NCBI RefSeq assembly: GCF_023702125.1
Contig: NZ_CP098415.1
Coordinates: 2,542,001 to 2,606,000, forward strand
Origin: Halorubrum hochsteinianum
GTDB lineage: Archaea; Halobacteriota; Halobacteria; Halobacteriales; Haloferacaceae
DNA length: 64,000 nucleotides
Direction: 5' to 3'
Of this stretch, positions 10,277 through 18,144 are shown piece by piece. A program made the position numbers and the translations under genes. Each line of letters opens with the position of its first letter. Positions within the stretch are counted from its first letter, which is position 1. The notes under the pieces are model-generated. The model made no database searches. It had not been told where the DNA came from and worked only from the letters and a program-made list of their open reading frames with translations.

Positions 10277-12355
10277 CTACTCGTCGTAGATCAGCTCCAC
10301 CTCGTCGGCGAACCGGTCCAAGATGTTCCGCCGCTTCTTCTTCATGGTGGGCGTGAGCAGGTCGTTCGCCTCGGTGAACTCCTCTTCGACGAGCCGGAAC
10401 TGCTTTATCTTCTCGTACGACTCGAACTCCTCGTTCACGCGGTCGACCTCCGCTTGAATCCGCTCGCGGACCCGGTCGTCGCGACAGATCTCCGCGGGGG
10501 CCTCGGACAGGTCGATCCCCTCGGCGTCGGCCCACGCCGCGACCTTCTCGAAGTTCGGGACGATGAGCGCGGAGACGAACTTCCGGCCGTCGCCGAGCAC
10601 GACGCACTGCTCGACGAACTCGTTGGCCGCGAACCGGTCCTCGATCGGCCCCGGCGCGACGTTTTTTCCGGTCGAGAGCACGAGCAGTTGCTTCGCGCGC
10701 TCGCGGAAGGCGATGTACCCGTCGGGCCGGAGTTGGACGATGTCGCCGGTCCGGAACCACGGCTCGGCCGCGGCGTCGGACGCGTCCGGTGCGTCCCCCT
10801 CGACGCCGACGCGTTCGTCCGGCGGCGTCCCGGCGGTCACGACGCCCTCGGGGAGTTCGTCGGCGGCGACGAACGCCTCCTCGGTCGCGTCCGGTCGGTT
10901 CCAGTATCCGTCGGTCACCTGCGGCCCGCGGACGAGCAGTTCCCCCACGTCGCCGTCCAGGTCCGCGACCTCCTCGCCGACGACCGCGTCGTCGATCGCG
11001 ATCTCCGTGTCGACGACCGGCGGACCGATGGTCCCCACCGTCGGGCGCTCCGGCGGGTTGACGCTGATGACGGGGGAGGTCTCCGTCAGGCCGTACCCCT
11101 CTAAGATCGGGAGGTCCATCGCGTGGTACAGCGCGCAGAGCTCGGCCGACAGCGACCCGCCCCCGGAGATGAAGAATTCGATGTTGCCTCCGATCGCCTC
11201 CCGGACCGACGAGAAGACGAGCCGGTCGGCGACCGCGCGCTTGGCGTCAAGGATCGGACCGGGGTCGTCGGCCTCGTGGTGGGCGCGACCGACCTTGACC
11301 GCCCACTCGAAGATGCGCTCCTTGACCGGCGACTCGCTCGCCTGCTCGCGGATCGCGTCGTACAGCTTCTCGTAGACGCGCGGGACGCTGGTCGTCGTCG
11401 TCGGCCGCACCAGCCCGAAGTCCTCGCGGAGCGTGTCGGGGCTCTCCGCGTACGCGACGGTCGCGCCGGCGGCGAACATCATGTAGTGGCCGGCCATCCG
11501 CTCGAAGACGTGCGCGAGCGGGAGGAACGAGAGCGTCGTCGACTCCGCGGAGATGCCGGGTACCTCGGGGTCGCGGTCGGGCCTGTCGGCGAACCGGCGG
11601 TAACACTGCGAGACGTTGTCGCGGAAGTTCGCGTGCGTGAGCCGGACGCCCTTCGGCTTCCCGGTCGTCCCGGAGGTGTAGATGAGGCTGGCGAGGTCGT
11701 CCGTGTCGACCGCGTCGATCCACCCCTCGTAGGCCGCCTCGTCGAACGCCGCCGCGCCGCGCTCGTGGACCTCCCCCAGCGTGTACACGTCGTCGGTCGT
11801 CGATCTGTCCGTATCGATTTCGGCCGCCACGGCGTCGGCGTCGACGTCGTCGATCGTCACGATCGCTTCGAGGTCGTGTTCGAGGTCGTCGCGGACGCGG
11901 AGCACGTCCGCGAGCATCTCGCGGTTCTCGGCGACGACGACGGTCGCCTCCGGGTCCTCCAGCAGGTATCGGAGCTGTGTCGGCGACGAGGAGGCGTAAA
12001 CCGTCGTCACCGCCGCGCCGGCCGCCAGCGCGGCGAAGTCCGTCTGGGCCCACTCCATGCGGGTCTTCGAGTACATCGCCACCCGCGTGTCGCCGTCGAC
12101 GCCCGCCTCGCGGAGCCCCGCGGCGAGGCTCCGGACGATCCCGCGCATCTCGGCGTACGTCAGGTCGGCGTACTCGCCCGCGGGTGCCGCCGGGACGACT
12201 CCGGCGGCGACGAGCGACCGGTCGTAGATGCCCCCCTTGTACCGCTGCGCGAGCCGGTCCGCGTGCCGCTCCGCGGTCCCCTCGAACATCTGCGGGAGGG
12301 TTTCCCGGGCGATCGCGGCGTCGGTGAACGATCGTTCCGCCTCCTGCCAACTCAT
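10277..12355 (-). CDS. AMP-dependent acyl-CoA synthetase (long-chain fatty acid type)
   Basis: ANL-superfamily enzyme that activates a carboxylic acid with ATP and joins it to CoA. 692 residues from the ATG at 12355; the frame stays open further upstream, but MSWQEAERS is the natural start. Motifs are the P-loop YTSGTTGKPKGVRLTH (about 226-241), GYGLTETSPV, and DGYIAFRERAKQLLVLSTGKN near the C-terminal domain, and LTPTMKKKRRNILDRF at the end, the usual end of FadD15-like ligases. The size and FadD15-like ending suggest a long-chain fatty-acyl substrate, though haloarchaeal lipids are isoprenoid, so the true substrate is uncertain. Confidence 0.85.
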   Translation of the reverse strand: MSWQEAERSFTDAAIARETLPQMFEGTAERHADRLAQRYKGGIYDRSLVAAGVVPAAPAGEYADLTYAEMRGIVRSLAAGLREAGVDGDTRVAMYSKTRMEWAQTDFAALAAGAAVTTVYASSSPTQLRYLLEDPEATVVVAENREMLADVLRVRDDLEHDLEAIVTIDDVDADAVAAEIDTDRSTTDDVYTLGEVHERGAAAFDEAAYEGWIDAVDTDDLASLIYTSGTTGKPKGVRLTHANFRDNVSQCYRRFADRPDRDPEVPGISAESTTLSFLPLAHVFERMAGHYMMFAAGATVAYAESPDTLREDFGLVRPTTTTSVPRVYEKLYDAIREQASESPVKERIFEWAVKVGRAHHEADDPGPILDAKRAVADRLVFSSVREAIGGNIEFFISGGGSLSAELCALYHAMDLPILEGYGLTETSPVISVNPPERPTVGTIGPPVVDTEIAIDDAVVGEEVADLDGDVGELLVRGPQVTDGYWNRPDATEEAFVAADELPEGVVTAGTPPDERVGVEGDAPDASDAAAEPWFRTGDIVQLRPDGYIAFRERAKQLLVLSTGKNVAPGPIEDRFAANEFVEQCVVLGDGRKFVSALIVPNFEKVAAWADAEGIDLSEAPAEICRDDRVRERIQAEVDRVNEEFESYEKIKQFRLVEEEFTEANDLLTPTMKKKRRNILDRFADEVELIYDE

Positions 12356-12537
12356 ACCCCCCCAGTCCCGCCCTACCCTCATAAACGACCCGGTAGTTTT
12401 GAGTTTCTCTCGACCGTCCGCTCCACGGACGCGACTGTTCGCGGTCTCCGAGTCGGATTTACGCCGTCTGCGGGTCGGTTCCGAGTCGTCGCCGAAGCGC
12501 CCGATACACGGTCGAGTGCGGCGGTTGCCCCCTGCGG

Positions 12538-13518
12538 TCAGCGGTCGGCGGCGACTCGACTCCCGACGCCGTCCCTGTCCGCGCGGACGCGGTCCGCCAG
12601 CTCCGCCGCCTGCGCCAGCACGGGATAGCGCGGCCCGTCGGTGGGTCCGTAGAGATAGCCGTAGAACGTCCGCTCGGAGTCGTCGTCGAGGCGGGGGGTC
12701 AGCGGCGGGTCGTCGAGCGAGCGCTGTCGGTCGGCGGCGAGCTCGTCGCACTCGCGCTCCAACTCCGCCAGCCGGTTCCAGACGTCGATCGCCGCGTCGG
12801 TCTCGCGCCCGTCGCGGACGCCATCCATGTGACCGAGCAGCCGCCGGCGGCGACGGTCGATACCGGACAGCGCCGTCTCCCGGTCCGCCAACTCCGCTAT
12901 CTCCTCGTCTATCGCGCCCGCCAGCCCGTCGCGCGCGTCCGCGGCGCGCCGGCTCCGGTCGACGAGCGCCGACTTGGCCCCGCTCGATAACCCCCCGTCG
13001 GTCGCCAGCGCCGTCGCCGTGTCGGGGCCGAGTTCCGCGGCCAGGCTCTCGGCCGCCGTCTCGTCGTACTCGTCCCGGTAGTGCGACAGCGACAGCACGG
13101 TGTCGTCGTACGCGGCCAGCACCCGCCGGAGCGTCACGTCGCCGCCGCTCGGTCCGCCGCCCGGCGAGACCCCGTTCCCCGCCGAGCCGATGCCGCCGAA
13201 CTCGCCGGCGGGGACGCCGGACGGGGTCGAGTCGGACGGGACCGGCACAGTGTCCATCTCGGCCACCCGGTCGGCGAACGCCTCGAACGCGTCGCGCTCG
13301 TCGAGGACGCGCCGTCGCTCCGCCCGGCAGGCCGCCTCGGCGTCGCGAACGTGCGCGAACGCGAGCAGCGCGACGACCCCGACGACCGCCACCGCCGCGA
13401 CCACCTCCGGCCGGGTCGCGACCGCGCCGACCTCGCACCATGCGTTCGAACACCCCGCCGCAGTCACCCCCTGGTCGGGGATCTGGAAGACCGTCGTCGA
13501 GCCCGGATGTACACTCAT
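12538..13518 (-). CDS. Haloarchaeal coiled-coil protein with one membrane helix
   Basis: 326 residues from the ATG at 13518; an ATG 33 bases upstream is also in frame but MSVHPGS is the likelier start. One hydrophobic helix lies near residues 37-55 (VVAAVAVVGVVALLAFA). The rest is long charged helix rich in Glu, Arg and Ala with no enzymatic motif. It ends with a compact segment (ERTFYGYLYGPTDGPRYPVLAQAAELADRV). The architecture resembles the haloarchaeal families of unknown function annotated around DUF7260, but I cannot confirm this. Role unknown. Confidence 0.65.
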   Translation of the reverse strand: MSVHPGSTTVFQIPDQGVTAAGCSNAWCEVGAVATRPEVVAAVAVVGVVALLAFAHVRDAEAACRAERRRVLDERDAFEAFADRVAEMDTVPVPSDSTPSGVPAGEFGGIGSAGNGVSPGGGPSGGDVTLRRVLAAYDDTVLSLSHYRDEYDETAAESLAAELGPDTATALATDGGLSSGAKSALVDRSRRAADARDGLAGAIDEEIAELADRETALSGIDRRRRRLLGHMDGVRDGRETDAAIDVWNRLAELERECDELAADRQRSLDDPPLTPRLDDDSERTFYGYLYGPTDGPRYPVLAQAAELADRVRADRDGVGSRVAADR

Positions 13519-13649
13519 CGCGTTTGTTAACACGTTACACGCACAAATCACTTTGGTTCGTCGCTCGGGCGTTCGTCGCGACGCGCTCGGCCACCGTCAG
13601 GTGGGGAATGGCGTCGGGTTCGGAGGTGGCGTCAACTACGGGGCGGGCG

Positions 13650-14492
13650 TCAGTTCCGGACGCCGTCGTCGGTGATCACGGTGTCGATCATGCCGATCGG
13701 GGTGGCGTCGTAGCTCGGGTTCTCGATCTCGACGTCCTCGACCGGCTCGCGCATCACCTCGACGGCGTCGCGGAACTCGTTCTCGAACCGGAACTCCTCG
13801 ATGGTCTTCGCGCCCGAGCCGACCGCGGTGACGGGGACCCCGAGCTCGCGGGCGGTGACGACGAGCGGGAACGTCCCGATCCGGTTGTAGTAGGTCCCGC
13901 CGGTGATACAGGTGATCCCGAGGAGGACGCGGTCGCAGTCGCGGAGCGCGTACCCCATCGCGCCGTCGACGACCATCCGCGTCTCGACGCGGGACATCCC
14001 GGCGAGGACGCGCGCGGTCTTGCGACCGAGGGTCCGCGGTCGCGCTTCGGTGACGTAGACGGTCAGGTGCGCGCCGTCGCGCGCGGCGTTCTCGATGGCC
14101 TCCAGCACGGTCGTCGAGTAGTCGTGGACGAGCAGCGTGTCACCGTCCTCGATGTGTTCCGCCGCGTTGGCCGCCGCCTCGCCCTTCGCGGTCTCGATGT
14201 CGTCGACGACGCGGGCGATCACGTCCTCCAGCAGCTGTTTCGCGCCCTCGACGCTCGTCGCCTCGCCGACGATGGAGCGCTCGACCTCGCGCATCGCGTT
14301 GTGGAGCGCGGCGTGGGAAGGGTTCGACCGGCGCAGCACGCCCGCGTTGTGTTCGAGGTCGCGCTCGAACTCGTCGACGGTCACGTACTCGCGGTCGAGC
14401 AGGTCCGCGAGCGACCGCGTCGCCTTCACGGCCACCGCCGACGTGCTGTGGGTCCGCATCGCCCGGATCTCGGCGACGGTCTCGTCGATCAT
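13650..14492 (-). CDS. eIF-2B alpha/beta/delta-like protein without the isomerase residues
   Basis: 280 residues with the eIF-2B/MtnA/ribose-1,5-bisphosphate isomerase fold: a helical N-terminal domain (SNPSHAALHNAMREVE) and a Rossmann C-terminal domain (LLVHDYSTTVLEAIENA, TYYNRIGTFPLVVTA). In the catalytic members the first motif carries Cys (THC) and the second an Asp (GADA...NKIGT). Here those positions read HDY and LGITCIT, so both catalytic residues appear replaced. It is therefore more likely a non-catalytic regulatory paralogue than a true isomerase, although such genes are often annotated as R15P isomerase or aIF2B. Confidence 0.8.
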   Translation of the reverse strand: MIDETVAEIRAMRTHSTSAVAVKATRSLADLLDREYVTVDEFERDLEHNAGVLRRSNPSHAALHNAMREVERSIVGEATSVEGAKQLLEDVIARVVDDIETAKGEAAANAAEHIEDGDTLLVHDYSTTVLEAIENAARDGAHLTVYVTEARPRTLGRKTARVLAGMSRVETRMVVDGAMGYALRDCDRVLLGITCITGGTYYNRIGTFPLVVTARELGVPVTAVGSGAKTIEEFRFENEFRDAVEVMREPVEDVEIENPSYDATPIGMIDTVITDDGVRN

Positions 14493-14550
14493 GCCTGAAG
14501 GGTCGGCCGGGCCGGTAAAAGGGGTTCCGGGGGCGGGCGGGTCCGAAGGA

Positions 14551-14641
14551 GTCCGAGTTCAGTCGAGTCCGATCCGGTCGAGTCCGATCCGGTCGAGTCC
14601 GATCCGGTCGAGTCCGAGTTCAATCGAGTCCGATCCGGTCG
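14551..14641. repeat. 15-bp tandem repeat derived from the end of the hydrolase gene
   Basis: The unit GTCGAGTCCGATCCG occurs three times back to back (14562-14576, 14577-14591, 14592-14606), followed by a partial copy. On a larger scale, bases 14551-14580 and 14612-14641 are the same 30-mer with one difference. The right-hand copy contains the stop codon and last codons (IGLD-stop) of the hydrolase on the minus strand, so the array grew by duplicating that gene's 3' end just past its stop. Confidence 0.85.
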
Positions 14642-15573
14642 ACCGCGCGCGGAACACAGCCCTCCGCCGGTTCGATGTACGAGTAGTGGTCCGCGACGAG
14701 GTCCGTGACCTCGACGTTCGCGTAACCCTCCGGCGCGGTCGCGGCCTCCGGAAGCCCGCCGTGACCGACCGCGCGGGTCCGGTCGGAGGCCCGGTACACC
14801 CAGCCGAGGACGCGGTCGTTCCGGCTGTGGAAGTTGTAGAGCGGGGCGTCGAGCGCGCCGATCGCCGGCCCGTACCGCCCGTCGCGCCCGACGCTCTCGT
14901 CAGGGACCGCGCCGCCGAACAGCGACGCCGAGGCGAGGGCGTCCGTCCGGCCGCGGTCGTCGAGCTCGCGGAGCGCCTCCCCCGTCACGCGAGCGCCGAG
15001 CGAGTGGGCGAACAGGTGGACCGGCCGCCCGTCCGCGTCCGCCCACGCCGTCAGCCAGTCCACCAGCGGGGCGGCGTTGGCCTCCGCGGTGCGCTTCGCC
15101 GGCCCCCAGTCGGCGTTCGACGCCCACGAGTAGCCGATTACGGGCGGGGCGTCGGCTCCGAGGGCCTCGTCGAGGGCGAGTCCCGCGGTGTGCGCCTGAT
15201 CGCGCGCCGACGCCGCGTCCGCCCCGAGCCCGTGGACGTACAGCGCAACCCGGTCGGCACCGTCGAACGCCCACGACCCCGACCGCTCCGTGGGATCCGA
15301 CTCGTCGAGCCGTCCGCGGGTCGACACCATGGGCTGCGTCTCCGGTGCCTCGTACCCGCCGAAGTCGCCGCCGAGTTCGTTCGCGGCGTAGAGTCCGCCG
15401 CCCCCGAGGAGGCCCACGCCGCCCGCGAGGAGTCGCCGGCGAGTGACGAGGCCGCCGGTGTCGCCGTCCGCGGAGTCCGTTCCGGAAGGGTCGTTGGTCG
15501 CGGAGTCCGTTCCGCCTGAATCGTCCGCGCGGTCCGCGCCGCCCGGGCCGCCGGAAGTGGGATCGGATGAGAT
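14620..15573 (-). CDS. Tat-exported alpha/beta-hydrolase-like protein (start codon unusual)
   Basis: About 318 residues. After an acidic Ser/Gly-rich leader comes a twin-arginine signal (TRRRLLAGGVGLLGGGGLYAA, about residues 42-62). Next is a hydrolase-like domain with YVHGLG (oxyanion loop), FAHSLGARV as nucleophile elbow (Ser, with Ala in place of the first Gly), SRNDRVLGW (acid) and DHYSYI (His). It probably works outside the membrane; substrate unknown. No ATG or GTG occurs in frame between the divergent gene and the signal peptide. An ATC at 15573 sits about 25-30 bases after a TATA-like ATATTTG, exactly where a leaderless start codon should be, so I place the start there. In-frame starts farther out lie inside the divergent gene. 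Confidence 0.6.
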   Translation of the reverse strand: MSSDPTSGGPGGADRADDSGGTDSATNDPSGTDSADGDTGGLVTRRRLLAGGVGLLGGGGLYAANELGGDFGGYEAPETQPMVSTRGRLDESDPTERSGSWAFDGADRVALYVHGLGADAASARDQAHTAGLALDEALGADAPPVIGYSWASNADWGPAKRTAEANAAPLVDWLTAWADADGRPVHLFAHSLGARVTGEALRELDDRGRTDALASASLFGGAVPDESVGRDGRYGPAIGALDAPLYNFHSRNDRVLGWVYRASDRTRAVGHGGLPEAATAPEGYANVEVTDLVADHYSYIEPAEGCVPRAVDRIGLD

Positions 15574-15595
15574 GTCGGATCGACGCGCCGGAGGA

Positions 15596-15607
15596 TCAAA
15601 TATTTGA
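15596..15607 (-). promoter_or_regulatory. Palindromic TATA-like element of the hydrolase
   Basis: The 12-base perfect palindrome TCAAATATTTGA lies between two divergent genes. For the minus-strand hydrolase it is about 25 bases before the ATC at 15573, good TATA-box spacing. The plus-strand gene has a separate GTTTAT at about 15622-15627, 25 bases before its ATG. Confidence 0.45.
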
Positions 15608-15651
15608 CGCGACTGCGACGGCTGTTTATCAGTCCGGGCCGTACGACGGAC

Positions 15652-16158
15652 ATGAGCTACCCGGTCACGTACTACTGTCCCCACTGCGGGACGCTCGTCG
15701 CGCTCGAACGGGAGGGGTACCTCGCGGACAAGTCGGTGACCCCGTACCCGCTGGAGGGGTGGACGTACGTCGCGCCCACTGAGCCGTTCGACGCGGACGA
15801 GGGCGGTGAGGGAGACGGAGAGGGAGGCAGTGACGGGGAGGAGGTCGAGGGCGACGCGCTCGACGCCGACGGCGTCCGGTTCGTCTGCGGCGAGAGCGAC
15901 GGCGTCGAATGGGACCCTCACGACGGCGTGCGCGGCACCGACGTGGGCGGCGACGAGCCGTATCGGGAGCCGGACGCCGAGGGCGTCGGCTGCGGCGAGC
16001 CCTTCTACCTCTCGTTCGTCCGCTACGAGGAGGGCCGCGAGATCGATCCGGACGCGGAAGCGGAACCCGTCGAGATCAACCCCGACCCGCGGCCGAGCGG
16101 CCCCCGCGGACCGAGCGGACCGAGCGGGGGCGGCGACTCCGACGGCGGCTTCTGGTGA
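15652..16158 (+). CDS. Hypothetical zinc-ribbon-like protein
   Basis: 168 residues starting with MSYPVTYYCPHCGTLVALER. The ATG at 15652 is chosen because a TATA-like element precedes it at about 25 bases; an earlier in-frame ATG at 15604 would run into the divergent promoter. Cys9-x2-Cys12 and two later single cysteines (FVCGES, GCGEPFYLSF) could bind one zinc. A very acidic Gly/Glu segment (about 45-65) and a Gly/Ser/Pro C-terminal tail are probably disordered. I do not recognise a described family. Confidence 0.65.
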   Translation: MSYPVTYYCPHCGTLVALEREGYLADKSVTPYPLEGWTYVAPTEPFDADEGGEGDGEGGSDGEEVEGDALDADGVRFVCGESDGVEWDPHDGVRGTDVGGDEPYREPDAEGVGCGEPFYLSFVRYEEGREIDPDAEAEPVEINPDPRPSGPRGPSGPSGGGDSDGGFW

Positions 16159-16543
16159 CTACGAAAGCTAGCGTTGCGCTAGTAATTGAGCGCTGAACGA
16201 CACGGACACTCCCGAAGCCCCAGCCGCGAGGCGGGCGCACGCTCGGGGCGCTCCTCACTCGGTCGCTTCGCTCCCTCGTTGCGGTGCTGCCGTCGCCTGC
16301 GCCCGCCTCACGACTGCCCCTTCGAGTCCCGCCCCACACAGCAGCCTCGCGCCTCCCCAGCGTCGCTGGCGGTCGAGCGAAGCGACGACCGCCAGCGACT
16401 CCCTCGCGCGTGCGGCTCGCGCCCTTCGGGCGCTCACCGGCACGCGCCGACCGGCCTGTTCACCTGTGACAGTTGTCGATGCTCCGCCGTGGCATTCGGG
16501 CCAACAGCCAAACCCCTTAAACGGTGAGCGAGTAGGCGTCGAC
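16159..16543. repeat. Gene-free GC-rich palindromic intergenic element
   Basis: 385 bases with no credible gene. It contains a perfect 12-bp inverted repeat, CGCTGGCGGTCG (16364-16375) and CGACCGCCAGCG (16386-16397), with a 10-base spacer. A second hairpin with a TTCG loop is GCGCCCTTCGGGCGC (16419-16433). There are also many short CGCTC/GAGCG-type repeats between 16200 and 16330. From memory, similar sequence recurs between genes in Halorubrum genomes, but I cannot check that here. The last 30 bases carry the mch promoter (CCTTAAACG at 16515-16523). Confidence 0.55.
16515..16523 (+). promoter_or_regulatory. TATA-like box of mch
   Basis: CCTTAAACG is 21-29 bases before the ATG at 16544. It decides that start over the upstream in-frame ATG at 16466, which would precede the promoter. 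Confidence 0.45.
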
Positions 16544-17482
16544 ATGGAGAGCATCAACCGGACCGCGATCGAGTTAGTCGACGAGGCGCTCGATTTCGCC
16601 GGCGAACTGGACGTGGTCGGCTACGAGCTGGACAACGGGGCCACCGTCGTCGACTTCGGAATCGACGCGGCCGGCGGGGTCGAGGCTGGGCTGCTGCTCG
16701 CGGAGATACAGACTGCCGGGCTGGCGAACCTACAGACGCGGATGGGGACGCTCGCCGGCGCGCCCCGACAGTACGTCGAGCTGTCGACGGACCACCCCGC
16801 GGTCGCGCTGCTCTGCTCGCAGAAGGCCGGCTGGGAGGTCACGACCGAGAGCGGCTTCGAGGGGCTCGGCTCCGGCCCGGCCCGCGCGCTGGTCGGCCGC
16901 GAGGCCGAGTTCGAGCGCGTCGGCTACTACGACTCCTCGGAGTTCGCCACGCTGGCGATCGAATCGACGACGCTGCCCGACGAGGAGGTCGCGGAGCAGG
17001 TCGCGGAGCTGGCCGAGGTCGACACCGACGGCGTGTTCCTCCCGACGTTCGCCACCGGGTCGACCGCCGGCTCCGTCACCACCGCGGCCCGCGCCGCCGA
17101 ACTCGCCGTCTTCCGCCTCTTGGAGGTCGGCTACGAGCCGACGGACGTGCTCCACGCCTCCGGCTCCGCGCCGCTCGCGCCCCCGACCCGCGACGAGACC
17201 GAGGCGATGGGCCGAACGAACGACGCCTTGGCGTACGGCGGCGAGGTCCACCTCCAGGTCGCGCGCGACGACGACCGGTTCTCGGAGATCGTCTCCACCG
17301 CCAGCGAGGAGTACGGGACACCCTTCGTCGAGGTGTTCGAGGACGCCGACTGGGACTTCTACGACGTGCCCGAGAGCGTGTTCGCCCCGGCGCAGGTCAC
17401 CGTCGACGTGGTCGACGGCCCCGTCTACACCGTCGGCGACACCGACGAGGAACTGCTCGCGGAGTCGTTCGGTTACCGCTGA
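16544..17482 (+). CDS. mch: Methenyltetrahydromethanopterin cyclohydrolase
   Basis: C1-metabolism enzyme interconverting methenyl- and formyl-tetrahydromethanopterin (or the equivalent folate in haloarchaea). 312 residues, typical for Mch. Recognisable segments are MESINRTAIELVDEAL, VDFGIDAAGGVEAGLLLAEI (13 residues repeated in spirit in all Mch), TDHPAVALLCSQKAGW, SGPARAL and GSAPLAPPTRDETEAMGRTNDAL. The start is set by the TATA-like box at 16515-16523. The organism is not a methanogen, so a biosynthetic C1 role is inferred. Confidence 0.93.
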   Translation: MESINRTAIELVDEALDFAGELDVVGYELDNGATVVDFGIDAAGGVEAGLLLAEIQTAGLANLQTRMGTLAGAPRQYVELSTDHPAVALLCSQKAGWEVTTESGFEGLGSGPARALVGREAEFERVGYYDSSEFATLAIESTTLPDEEVAEQVAELAEVDTDGVFLPTFATGSTAGSVTTAARAAELAVFRLLEVGYEPTDVLHASGSAPLAPPTRDETEAMGRTNDALAYGGEVHLQVARDDDRFSEIVSTASEEYGTPFVEVFEDADWDFYDVPESVFAPAQVTVDVVDGPVYTVGDTDEELLAESFGYR

Positions 17483-17528
17483 CTCCCCGGGAAGCCGACC
17501 CACCGAGCCGACCCCGTTACGACACCCG

Positions 17529-18065
17529 ATGCGACTCAAACCCGTCCCCGAACCCCCGTCCGACCTCGACGCGCTCCGCGAGTACCGGCGCGCGGTCCCG
17601 CTCGTCCCCGGCGACACCGACGACTGCTGCGCTCGCCTCCGGCGGCGCTGTGACCTCCCCGACCGGCAGACCGCCAACGACTGGCTCGCCTTCCTCCGGA
17701 CGCTCGGACTGGTCGAGGAGACCCCGCGGGGGTTCGTCCGCGCCGACGCGGAGCCGACCCGGGAGCGCGTCCGCGAGGGGCTCCGAGACGGCGTGCTGTT
17801 CGCGCCCGAGGCGCTCGCGGCGCTCGCCGAGGCCTCGCGCGATGATCCCGTGACTCCCGACGACCTCTTCGCGGCCACCCGCGAGCGGGTCCCGCGGCAC
17901 GACCGCGCCCGCGACCCCGAGTGGGAGGCCGCGTGGCGCGACCGCGCGGCCCGGCTGCTGGCGTGGCTCGCCCTCGTCGACCTCGCGACCCCCCTGGCCA
18001 CCGCGGGCGACGACCCGGAGGCTGCCGGGGGACAGGCCGGCTACGTCGCGGGCGACGCCGCCTGA
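17529..18065 (+). CDS. Conserved small haloarchaeal protein, winged-helix-like
   Basis: 178 residues, 46 bases after mch. Residues 35-75 (CCARLRRRCDLPDRQTANDWLAFLRTLGLVEETPRGFVRA) read as a helix-turn-helix/winged-helix: helix, turn, helix DRQTANDWLAFLRTLG, then a wing TPRGFVRA. The rest is helical and Ala/Arg-rich with no catalytic motif. Possibly a DNA-binding protein or a scaffold using that fold. The gene could share the mch transcript. Function unknown. Confidence 0.65.
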   Translation: MRLKPVPEPPSDLDALREYRRAVPLVPGDTDDCCARLRRRCDLPDRQTANDWLAFLRTLGLVEETPRGFVRADAEPTRERVREGLRDGVLFAPEALAALAEASRDDPVTPDDLFAATRERVPRHDRARDPEWEAAWRDRAARLLAWLALVDLATPLATAGDDPEAAGGQAGYVAGDAA

Positions 18066-18144
18066 GATTTTCCGACGGATCCCCCGCGCCCGGCGACGGC
18101 GACCCCGGAACAAGCCTTTTACTCGCAGCCGGAGAGAGACGCAC

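Noticed and set aside
12356-13453. Extending the acyl-CoA ligase to the start of its open frame (13453)
   Set aside because: The added part is an arginine-rich shadow of the coiled-coil gene; MSWQEAERS at 12355 fits the family.
14551-14641. CRISPR array
   Set aside because: The units are 15 bases, directly adjacent without spacers, and derive from the neighbouring gene's end; no cas genes are present.
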